This document shows, piece by piece, positions 1 to 6,668 of a DNA stretch of 44,751 nucleotides; position 1 is the first letter of the stretch; each line of letters begins with the position of its first letter. The DNA comes from Chloroflexota bacterium. GTDB taxonomy: Bacteria; Chloroflexota; Dormibacteria; Dormibacterales; Dormibacteraceae. The translations under genes and the position numbers were made by a program. The notes below the pieces were generated by a model. It saw only the letters and a list, made by a program, of their open reading frames with translations. It ran no database searches and was not told the DNA's origin. The stretch covers positions 1-44,751 of the forward strand of contig VBHB01000083.1 in assembly GCA_005880315.1 (NCBI GenBank), in the 5' to 3' direction.

Positions 1-495
1 TCGGGCGTGAGGTTCTCATACGACCAGTCGTCGGACTTCAGCAAGGCCACCGCGAAGTTCGTGGCCGACCAGCTGAAGACCAACCTTGGCGTGGACGTGA
101 CCCTCGAGCCGCTTGATGTCAACACGCTGAGCGGGCGCCTTGATGTGGGCGGCTTTCAAATCGCGGGACCGCTGGGCTGGACCGCCGACTTTGCGGACCC
201 GTCTGACTGGTTCGGGCTCTTCCTCACCACCAGCGGCAACAACTTCGCGCTGTACCAGAATCCTGCCTACGACAACTTCGTACACGCCGCCGCGACCGAC
301 ATCCAGGCGGACCGCCGGGACCAGGAGTACAAGCAGGCCCAGAAGCTGCTGGTCAACGACGTCCCCGTCGCGTTTCTGGCACAGCCCGTGAGCTGGTATC
401 TCGCACGGCCTTATGTGCTCGGCGCGACGACCAGCCCCCTCGACGAGTGGCCGGGCGCGCTGTATCCGGCGCAGATCTACATCGGAGCGCACTGA
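1..495 (+). CDS. Oligopeptide-type ABC transporter solute-binding protein, C-terminal part
   Basis: The reading frame is open from the first base and ends at TGA 493-495, so about 164 C-terminal residues are visible and the start lies outside the window. The residues look like the closing lobe of family 5 peptide-binding proteins: a stretch comparable to QLKTNLGVDVTLEPLDVNTL, then an FADPSDWFGLF segment followed by an NPAYDNF segment, which in this family line the ligand cleft. The role inferred is extracytoplasmic capture of peptides or a similar solute. It sits just upstream of a second complete binding protein, suggesting paralogous peptide importers in tandem. The family call is solid; the substrate cannot be told. 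Confidence 0.85.
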   Translation, partial: SGVRFSYDQSSDFSKATAKFVADQLKTNLGVDVTLEPLDVNTLSGRLDVGGFQIAGPLGWTADFADPSDWFGLFLTTSGNNFALYQNPAYDNFVHAAATDIQADRRDQEYKQAQKLLVNDVPVAFLAQPVSWYLARPYVLGATTSPLDEWPGALYPAQIYIGAH

Positions 496-535
496 TCAAG
501 CGAACAAGTGTTCACGCTGACATCAGCTATCTGAC

Positions 536-565
536 TTGACACCCCATAGGGGCTGACAACAGAAT
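536..565 (+). promoter_or_regulatory. Sigma-70-type promoter for the first peptide-transport operon
   Basis: A perfect -35 hexamer TTGACA (536-541) is followed after 18 bases by CAGAAT (560-565), which matches four of six -10 positions. Transcription would begin near 572, just before the structured leader at 587. The same layout (TTGACA, 17 bases, GACAAT) occurs before the second operon at 6527, which supports function. Confidence 0.65.
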
Positions 566-586
566 TCGCTTGTAGCCGAAGAGGCT

Positions 587-661
587 GTGAGTAAGACCTG
601 CTGTCGGCGCACTCTCGCCCCGGGAACTTCGCCGGGAAGAAGGCGGCAGGGATCAGTCTGA
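587..661 (+). promoter_or_regulatory. Structured leader RNA, copy 1 (three-way junction, candidate riboswitch or attenuator)
   Basis: The first 37 bases match 35 of 37 bases of a segment at 6572-6608, also located between a promoter and a peptide-binding-protein gene. Predicted fold: P1 pairs 597-605 with 642-650 (9 pairs including three G-U). P2 pairs 606-609 with 616-619 around loop CACTCT. P3 pairs 619-623 with 632-636; base 619 can belong to only one of P2 and P3. The Shine-Dalgarno GAGAGGT (660-666) starts nine bases after P1, and CTCTC at 612-616 is complementary to its GAGAG. A 24-codon reading frame also begins at GTG 587 and ends at TGA 659-661. I do not recognise it as a named riboswitch class. 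Confidence 0.6.
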
Positions 662-675
662 GAGGTAAGACGCGT

Positions 676-2364
676 ATGCACTTAGGAATTCGCCTACGAG
701 CGATCGCGCTCGCGTCCGTGGGGTTGTTCATCGTCGCCGCGTGTGGCGGCGGAAACCCAACGTCCAACGTCAAGGAGGGTGGCACGCTGACCTACTCCCT
801 CGACGCGGACGCCCAGACTCTGAACCCGTTCGAGGTGGGCGACGTGTCTTCGGCGCGAGCAATCCAGTTCATGTTCCCGAACCTGTACCAGGCGGACAAG
901 AACCTGAACATCGTTCCCGACCTGGCGGACGGGATGCCGACAGTTTCTTCCGACTTGAAGACCTGGACGGTCAAGATCAGGAAAGACGCCAAGTGGAGCG
1001 ACGGCTCCCCGATCACTTCCGCCGATGTGGTGAAGACGGCTCAGATCCAGGCCAACCCGAATCTGGACACCGACGCCTCATTCGACTGGAGCCCGCTGAC
1101 CGACCCGGTGACCGGGGTCACCGCGAAGGACACCAACACCGTCGTCTTCACGCTGACCAAGACCTACGCTCCTTTCTTGGCAGTCAACCTGGCCACCTCA
1201 ATCGCGCCGGCCGCGGTATACGGCAGCGTCGATGTGACCAAGATGCGAACCTTCGAGCAGGACCACCCGACGGTGACCGGTGGCCCGTTCCTCTTCGACA
1301 AGCGCATCGCCGGCCAGGAGATCGACCTCAAGCAGAACCCCAACTACTACGGTGGCAAGCCGCACATCGCGAACATCGTCGAGAAGATCATCACCAACAC
1401 CACCGCGGCGGCCCAGGCCGTCATCAACGGTGACGTCAACTGGGACCCCGAGATCAACGGCGCTGCCATTGACACCGTCACGGCCGCGACCGGGATCAAC
1501 AGCTACGTCTACGCCGACCTCGCGTACTACGACATCCGCTTCAACGACCGGGCCAAGTGGGTCGACGGGTCGAAGGACACCCTGTTCGGGGATGTCAACG
1601 TGCGCCGAGCTTTCGCTTACGCCCTGGACAAGGCCTCGATCGTCAAGGCGGCCACGAGCGGACACGGCACCCCGATGTGGGGCGACATCGTGCCGGCTTC
1701 GGCTTACTACGACGACAGCGCGGTAGTTAAGTACGCCCAGGACATCGCCAAGGCCAAGAGCCTGATGGACGCTGCGGGCTGGACCGCGGGCTCTGACGGC
1801 ATCCGGGTCAAGAACGGCAAGAAGTTCTCCGGGAAGTTCTTCGTACGCGCCGACAAGCCGCAGCGCGTGAAGGCTGTGGAGATCATGTCCGAGCAGCTGC
1901 GCACCAACCTGGGCATGGACCTTCAGCCGACACCGACCGACTTCAAGGTCTTCTACAAGCCGATCCAGGCGGGCAACTTCGACCTGGCGTTCGCCGGGTG
2001 GGGCCTCAGCCTCGACCCCGACGACTACACCATCTTCAGCTCGACCCAGATCCGGCCGGAAAAGACCAACAGCGGCAGCAACTGGACGGGCTTCGTCAAC
2101 GCCGACCTGGACACGGCCATCGCCGCCCAGCAGACCGACCTGAAGCCGACCTCAGCGGCCACTTTCGCCGCTCGGAAGGCCGACTTCGCCAAGGTCGAGC
2201 ACATTCTTGGTGACAACGTCGTTGTCTACTTCATGTGGGCCGACAACGTCGGCCAGGCATTCAACGGCGTCGCCGGAGTGCAGCCCGGCAACAACAACAG
2301 CCTCAACTACGCGGACCAGGGTCGCAACACGCAGATCTTCTCTGCGTGGAGCCTGACCAAGTAA
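676..2364 (+). CDS. Peptide ABC transporter solute-binding lipoprotein (family 5)
   Basis: The 562-residue protein opens with a lipoprotein signal peptide: basic MHLGIRLR, a hydrophobic core, and lipobox V-A-A-C with Cys23 as the lipidation site. The mature part has the family 5 order: a GGTLTYSLDADAQTLNPF opening, W-x-FTLRKDAKWSDG-like segment near residues 100-115, and a C-terminal lobe ending in NNSLNYADQG. It should be anchored outside the membrane and deliver peptides or a related solute to the permeases encoded next. ATG 676 is preceded by GAGAGGT at nine bases. It is the first gene of a five-gene operon under the promoter and leader RNA upstream. Substrate is unknown. Confidence 0.9.
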   Translation: MHLGIRLRAIALASVGLFIVAACGGGNPTSNVKEGGTLTYSLDADAQTLNPFEVGDVSSARAIQFMFPNLYQADKNLNIVPDLADGMPTVSSDLKTWTVKIRKDAKWSDGSPITSADVVKTAQIQANPNLDTDASFDWSPLTDPVTGVTAKDTNTVVFTLTKTYAPFLAVNLATSIAPAAVYGSVDVTKMRTFEQDHPTVTGGPFLFDKRIAGQEIDLKQNPNYYGGKPHIANIVEKIITNTTAAAQAVINGDVNWDPEINGAAIDTVTAATGINSYVYADLAYYDIRFNDRAKWVDGSKDTLFGDVNVRRAFAYALDKASIVKAATSGHGTPMWGDIVPASAYYDDSAVVKYAQDIAKAKSLMDAAGWTAGSDGIRVKNGKKFSGKFFVRADKPQRVKAVEIMSEQLRTNLGMDLQPTPTDFKVFYKPIQAGNFDLAFAGWGLSLDPDDYTIFSSTQIRPEKTNSGSNWTGFVNADLDTAIAAQQTDLKPTSAATFAARKADFAKVEHILGDNVVVYFMWADNVGQAFNGVAGVQPGNNNSLNYADQGRNTQIFSAWSLTK

Positions 2365-2372
2365 GAGCTATT

Positions 2373-2396
2373 GGGAGGCGGCCGGTGCCGCCTCCC
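2373..2396 (+). promoter_or_regulatory. Perfect intra-operon hairpin between binding protein and permease
   Basis: A 10-base-pair perfect stem (2373-2382 with 2387-2396, GGGAGGCGGC) closes a CGGT loop nine bases after the binding-protein stop codon. No T-run follows, so it is a poor intrinsic terminator. A 3' stabiliser or partial stop giving more binding protein than permease fits better. A comparable hairpin sits in the same place in the second operon (8470). Confidence 0.6.
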
Positions 2397-2451
2397 ACCC
2401 TACCTGTGCGTTGATCTCATGAAGAGCGTGTGGGAGCAGTAGGATGAGCCG

Positions 2452-3417
2452 GTGACGTTTTACGTCATAAGACGCGTCTTGATCGGCGTGATGCTGCTGT
2501 TCTTGATGTCGTTCGCCTTTTTCGGCCTGACGCGCCTTACCCCAGGCCCGCCCTTCAGCACCGGCGAGAATCCGCGCGCCCACCAGGAGCTGATCGACAA
2601 GCGGATGAACGCGCTGGGCCTGAACAAGCCCTGGTACGCCCAGTACCCCGCCTACCTCAATGCCCTGGTGCACGGCAACCTCGGCGACTCGTACGTGTAC
2701 AACCAGCCTGTCACCAAGCTCCTCACCCAGCGCGTGCCCAACTCGGTCATCCTGCTCGGGACCGCCCTGATAGTGTCCCTGCTAATCGCCATCCCCCTCG
2801 GCATCTTCGCCGCCACCCGCCAGTACTCGAAGCTGGACATGACGACTTCGGTCATCAGCTACGTGGGGATATCTGTGCCCAGTTTCGTCCTGGGCATCTT
2901 TCTGCTGTTCGCCGGCGGCATCTGGTTGAGGCATCTCACCGGAGGGGATTTCTACTTCCCTCTGTTCGGGATGCACAAGGGTTCCACGAGCGGCCTGGAC
3001 GACCTCGTCTGGCACATGGTCCTGCCGGTCACCTCGCTGGCGGTCCTCAGCGTCGCCGGCTTCAGCCGGTTCATGCGCGCCAGCATGCTGGAGGTCCTGC
3101 ACCAGGACTACGTGAGAACGGCGAAGGCCAAGGGGCTTGCGCAACGCACCGTCAACTACAAGCACGCGCTTCGCAACGCCATCCTTCCGATCATCACCCT
3201 GGTGGCCCTGCAGACGCCGCAGTTCGTGAGCGGCGCCATCATCACGGAAGGAATCTTCAGCTGGCCGGGAATGGGCCTGCTGGCGTTTCAAGCCGCGGTC
3301 GACCGCGACTACCCGGTGATCCTCGGGGTCGTCATGCTGGTCGCTGTCTTGACCGTCACTTTCAATCTCCTCGCGGACATTGCGTACGCGGTGGTGGATC
3401 CGCGGATTCGGTACTGA
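2452..3417 (+). CDS. Peptide ABC transporter permease, DppB/OppB type
   Basis: The 321-residue integral membrane protein begins MTFYVIRRVLIGVMLLFLMS, the usual first helix of DppB/OppB permeases. It has about six membrane segments, with a long external region after the first (GLNKPWYAQYPAYLNALVHGNLGDSY). The cytoplasmic EAA coupling loop is near residues 213-245 (DYVRTAKAKGLAQRTVNYKH, then LRNAILPI), and it ends NLLADIAYAVVDPRIRY. It forms half of the membrane channel with the next gene product. Start GTG 2452 has AGGA seven bases upstream; the nearby ATG 2444 runs into a stop after three codons. Confidence 0.92.
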   Translation: MTFYVIRRVLIGVMLLFLMSFAFFGLTRLTPGPPFSTGENPRAHQELIDKRMNALGLNKPWYAQYPAYLNALVHGNLGDSYVYNQPVTKLLTQRVPNSVILLGTALIVSLLIAIPLGIFAATRQYSKLDMTTSVISYVGISVPSFVLGIFLLFAGGIWLRHLTGGDFYFPLFGMHKGSTSGLDDLVWHMVLPVTSLAVLSVAGFSRFMRASMLEVLHQDYVRTAKAKGLAQRTVNYKHALRNAILPIITLVALQTPQFVSGAIITEGIFSWPGMGLLAFQAAVDRDYPVILGVVMLVAVLTVTFNLLADIAYAVVDPRIRY

Positions 3418-3424
3418 GGTAGAG

Positions 3425-4471
3425 ATGGCAGACCAACCGCTGAAGAGGATTGCGCAGACCGGCTCTCTCCTCGGCGCCGCCGGCGTCGCCCAGGCGATGG
3501 CTGCCGAAGAGGCGCTGCGCCACGAAGGGGCGGCTGAAGACCTGGTCGTCGCCGAGGTCGCCGAGCCAAGTGAGATCGGTTTCTGGAAGCTGGCGGTCAT
3601 CCGCTTCCTCCATCACCGCACCGCGACCGTCAGCCTGGGGATCCTTCTGTTCATCATCGTGACGGCGATGATTCTTCCCACCTTCCAGGGCGACCTCTTC
3701 CGGCTCCAGGACTACACGCACCCGTACGGTTCGCCGTTCGAGTTCCATTCCCGGACCGTCTCACTCGCCGGCGCCAGCTTCAGCATCCCGTGGACGGATC
3801 ACCTCCTCGGCACCGACGCGCTCGGTCGAGACGAGATGGCACGGCTGGTCCGGGGCGCGCGCGTATCGCTGACGGTGGGACTGCTGGCGATGCTCGGCTA
3901 CATCATCATCGGCGGGATCCTCGGAGCTCTGGCCGGTTACTACGGCGGCTGGATCGACAACGCCTTGATGCGTCTGACCGACGTGATCATCGCCATGCCG
4001 TTCATCCTCGTCGTGGTCGCCGTGACCGCGGCCTTCGGCGGCGTCAGCCTCACTGTGCTGGTCCTCGTCATCGCCGGCCTTGGCTGGTTCGAGATAGGCC
4101 GGCTCATGCGCGCCCAGTTCCTTGTCTTGAGGGAGTCGGAGTTCGTCCAGGCGGCGCGCGCGCTGGGCGCTTCCGACGCTCGCATCATCTTCCGCCACAT
4201 CGTCCCGAACTCCCTCGCGCCGATCATCGTGTCGGCCACCCTGGGCGTGAGCGGCATCATCCTGCTCGAGGCGGCGCTCGGCTTCCTCGGGTACAGCGTG
4301 CCTCCCCCCGAGCCGAGCTGGGGCAACCTGCTCAGCCAGTACGAGGAGGAGATCCAGCTCGGCAAGCTCTGGCCGCTGGCGTTTCCAGCGATCGCGCTGG
4401 TGACCACTGCGCTCTGCATCAACCTGATCGGCGACGGAATTCGGGACGCGCTAGACCCACGACAGAGGTGA
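3425..4471 (+). CDS. Peptide ABC transporter permease, DppC/OppC type
   Basis: The 348-residue protein pairs with the DppB-like permease. An N-terminal cytoplasmic stretch of about 60 residues precedes the first helix and is longer than usual. It carries the DppC signature of a polar loop with HLLGTDALGRDEMARLVRGA and an EAA loop near residues 232-265 (ALGASDARIIFRHIVPNSLA). It ends in the typical GDGIRDALDPRQR. ATG 3425 follows the upstream stop by seven bases with GAGG between them. Its stop TGA (4469-4471) overlaps the GTG start of the ATPase gene, implying translational coupling. Confidence 0.92.
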   Translation: MADQPLKRIAQTGSLLGAAGVAQAMAAEEALRHEGAAEDLVVAEVAEPSEIGFWKLAVIRFLHHRTATVSLGILLFIIVTAMILPTFQGDLFRLQDYTHPYGSPFEFHSRTVSLAGASFSIPWTDHLLGTDALGRDEMARLVRGARVSLTVGLLAMLGYIIIGGILGALAGYYGGWIDNALMRLTDVIIAMPFILVVVAVTAAFGGVSLTVLVLVIAGLGWFEIGRLMRAQFLVLRESEFVQAARALGASDARIIFRHIVPNSLAPIIVSATLGVSGIILLEAALGFLGYSVPPPEPSWGNLLSQYEEEIQLGKLWPLAFPAIALVTTALCINLIGDGIRDALDPRQR

Positions 4472-5511
4472 CCCAGGTCCTCCCCGGAAAACCGGCCGGA
4501 GCCGTCAAGGAAGGGACGGTCCTCGAAGTTCGCAATCTTCACGTTCAGTTCCACGTCCACGGCGGGACGGTGAAGGCGGTCCGCGGCCTCAACCTGACCA
4601 TCCCGGCGGGCACCACCGTCGGCCTCGTCGGCGAGTCGGGCTGTGGCAAGAGCGTCAGCGCACTGACGATCATGCGATTGCTGGAGCAGAACGCCAAGGT
4701 CACCAGTGGCGAGGTCAAGTTCCGCGGCAAGAACCTCCTCGGCCTCTCCGAGCCTGCGATGCAGCAGGTGCGCGGAAACGACATCTCGATGATCTTCCAG
4801 GAGCCGATGACGGCGCTGAACCCGGTCTTCAGCGTCGGCGACCAGATCGCGGAGTCGATCCAGACCCACGAGCTCGCGGGCGCCGCCGACGCTCACAAGC
4901 GGGCCGTCGAGCTGCTCCGGATGGTGGGCATCGCCGATGGCAAGCGCCTGGCCAAGGAGTACCCCCACGAGCTGTCGGGCGGGATGCGGCAGAGGGTCAT
5001 GATCGCGATGGCGCTCGCCTGCGACCCGGACCTCCTGATCGCCGACGAGCCCACCACCGCGCTCGACGTCACGATCCAGGCCCAGATCCTCGAGCTGATG
5101 CGCGACCTGAAGAAGCGGACCGGCGCCGCGATCCTGTTGATCACGCATGACCTGGGCGTGGTGGCCGAGATGTGCGACGAGGTTGCTGTGATGTACGGCG
5201 GCAGGATCGTCGAGCACGCCGCCACGCACGAGCTGTACCGAAACCCCAAGCATCCGTACACGGTGGGACTCCTGGAGTCGATCCCGCGCCTGTATCACAA
5301 GCAAGATCGGCTGCACGTCATCCGCGGCAACGTGCCGAACCCATTGACCATCCCGCCTGGCTGCTCGTTTCACCCCCGCTGTCCCAAGCGGTTCGAACCC
5401 TGTGACCGCTACGTGCCGTCGCTCGCGACGGTGGCGCCGAGCCACCTGGCCAGCTGTTTCCTCTATCCGGAGGTCAAGCGCCTGCAGGAATCGGACCTGG
5501 ACGACCAGTGA
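4468..5511 (+). CDS. Peptide ABC transporter ATP-binding protein, DppD/OppD type
   Basis: The 347-residue ATPase powers uptake through the two permeases. Walker A GLVGESGCGKS lies near residue 52, the Q-loop in IFQEPMTALNP, signature LSGGMRQRV near 169, and Walker B LLIADEPTTALD near 190, followed by the switch His in LLITHDLGVV. The C-terminal oligopeptide/dipeptide extension has the CSFHPRCPKRFEPC cysteine pattern that binds an iron-sulfur cluster in this family. The start is taken as GTG 4468, sharing GTGA with the upstream stop. An N-terminal tail of about 15 residues precedes the core. Confidence 0.92.
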   Translation: MTQVLPGKPAGAVKEGTVLEVRNLHVQFHVHGGTVKAVRGLNLTIPAGTTVGLVGESGCGKSVSALTIMRLLEQNAKVTSGEVKFRGKNLLGLSEPAMQQVRGNDISMIFQEPMTALNPVFSVGDQIAESIQTHELAGAADAHKRAVELLRMVGIADGKRLAKEYPHELSGGMRQRVMIAMALACDPDLLIADEPTTALDVTIQAQILELMRDLKKRTGAAILLITHDLGVVAEMCDEVAVMYGGRIVEHAATHELYRNPKHPYTVGLLESIPRLYHKQDRLHVIRGNVPNPLTIPPGCSFHPRCPKRFEPCDRYVPSLATVAPSHLASCFLYPEVKRLQESDLDDQ

Positions 5512-6515
5512 GCCAGCAGCAGCTTGCGGATATAAAGGAACGGGCGGCCGGCACCGGACCGCTGCTCGAGGTCCGCGACCTGGTCAAGCATTTCCCGGTG
5601 CGGGGCGGACTGCTGCAGCGGGCCGTGGCCTGGGTGAAGGCCGTCGACGGCGTGACCTTCGATATCAAGCGCGGCGAGACCCTCGGCCTGGTTGGCGAGT
5701 CGGGGTCAGGCAAGTCGACCGTGGCACGCACCATCTTGCGGCTCATCCCACCCACCAGTGGCGAGGTCCTGCTGGAGGGCAAGAGCGTCTTCAAGGCGTC
5801 GCCGAGCCAGATGAAGAAGCTGCGACGCGACATGCAGATCATCTTTCAGGACCCGTACGGCTCGCTGAACCCGAGGATGTCCGTCGGCGAGATCATCGGC
5901 GAGGGCCTGCTCGTGCACGGCGTCGGCTCACCGCGCGAGCGTGAGGCCACCGTCGACCGTTTGCTCGAGGTGGTTGGGCTGCGCGGCCAGCACCGGGGCC
6001 GGTTCCCGCACGAGTTCAGCGGCGGCCAGCGGCAGCGCATCGGCATCGCGCGTGCCCTGGCGCTGACGCCGAAGATCGTGATCGCGGACGAGCCGGTCTC
6101 AGCGCTGGACGTCTCGATCCAGTCGCAGATCCTCAACCTGCTGAGCGACCTGCAGAGGGACTTCAACCTCACCTACCTCTTCGTGGCCCACAACATGGCC
6201 GTGGTCGAGCAGGTGAGCGACCGGATCGCGGTCATGTACCTCGGCAAGATCGTCGAGGTCGGCCCAGCCGAGGACGTGTGCAAGGACCCGAAGCACCCGT
6301 ACGCCAAAGCGTTGATCTCGGCGGTGCCGGTGGCCGACCCCGACGTCCGGCGCGAACGGGTCGTCCTCAAAGGAGACATTCCCAGCCCGATCAACCCGCC
6401 TTCGGGCTGCCATTTCCGCACCCGCTGCCCGATCGCCACCGACCGGTGCGCGGTCGAGGAGCCACTGCTGCGGCCGGTCGGCAAGGACCGCGTCGCCGCC
6501 TGCCACTACGCCTGA
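5508..6515 (+). CDS. Peptide ABC transporter ATP-binding protein, DppF/OppF type
   Basis: The 335-residue partner of the DppD-like ATPase. Walker A GLVGESGSGKST lies near residue 60, Q-loop IFQDPYGSLNPRM, signature FSGGQRQRI near 169, and Walker B IVIADEPVSALD. The LVKHFPVRGGLLQR stretch and the C-terminal CHFRTRCPIATDRC cysteine motif are typical of OppF. GTG 5508 overlaps the preceding TGA (GTGA). It closes the first operon; the next promoter begins 12 bases after its stop, so the second operon is separately started. Confidence 0.92.
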   Translation: MSQQQLADIKERAAGTGPLLEVRDLVKHFPVRGGLLQRAVAWVKAVDGVTFDIKRGETLGLVGESGSGKSTVARTILRLIPPTSGEVLLEGKSVFKASPSQMKKLRRDMQIIFQDPYGSLNPRMSVGEIIGEGLLVHGVGSPREREATVDRLLEVVGLRGQHRGRFPHEFSGGQRQRIGIARALALTPKIVIADEPVSALDVSIQSQILNLLSDLQRDFNLTYLFVAHNMAVVEQVSDRIAVMYLGKIVEVGPAEDVCKDPKHPYAKALISAVPVADPDVRRERVVLKGDIPSPINPPSGCHFRTRCPIATDRCAVEEPLLRPVGKDRVAACHYA

Positions 6516-6526
6516 AGGGGCCTTAT

Positions 6527-6555
6527 TTGACACCCGAAAGGCCGATCGGGACAAT
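6527..6555 (+). promoter_or_regulatory. Sigma-70-type promoter for the second peptide-transport operon
   Basis: Perfect -35 TTGACA (6527-6532), a 17-base spacer, then -10 GACAAT (6550-6555, four of six). The start would be near 6562, ten bases before the structured leader. The arrangement repeats that at 536-565, and the local sequence around both -35 boxes (TTGACACCC) is shared. Confidence 0.7.
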
Positions 6556-6571
6556 TCAGCCAGGTCTGACG

Positions 6572-6650
6572 GTGAGTAAGACCTGCCGCCGGCGCACTCT
6601 CGCCCCGGACGCCGAATCGCGGTAGGCGCACGGGAAGTGGACGGCAGGGT
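6572..6650 (+). promoter_or_regulatory. Structured leader RNA, copy 2 (three-way junction)
   Basis: Second copy of the leader at 587. P1 pairs 6582-6588 with 6642-6648. P2 pairs 6591-6594 with 6601-6604 around the identical loop CACTCT. P3 pairs 6605-6607 with 6631-6633 and 6610-6613 with 6625-6628. A G-U pair in P1 of copy 1 (602/645) becomes G-C here (6587/6643), so pairing is kept despite base change. P3 differs in sequence but still folds. GTGAGGT (6654-6660), the ribosome binding site, follows P1 by five bases. A 17-codon frame from GTG 6572 ends at TAG 6623-6625. Confidence 0.6.
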
Positions 6651-6668
6651 TTAGTGAGGTATCGCTCT

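Noticed and set aside
496-535. A terminator after the truncated first binding-protein gene
   Set aside because: No hairpin of useful strength is visible between its stop and the TTGACA at 536.
2373-2396. Intrinsic terminators after the binding-protein genes
   Set aside because: The stems are strong but lack T-runs, and the co-directional permease genes downstream have no promoter of their own that I can see.
3940-5445. A 501-residue open frame on the minus strand across the transporter ATPase gene
   Set aside because: It lies opposite well-supported permease and ATPase genes, has high-GC shadow composition rich in Arg/His/Asp, and shows no domain.
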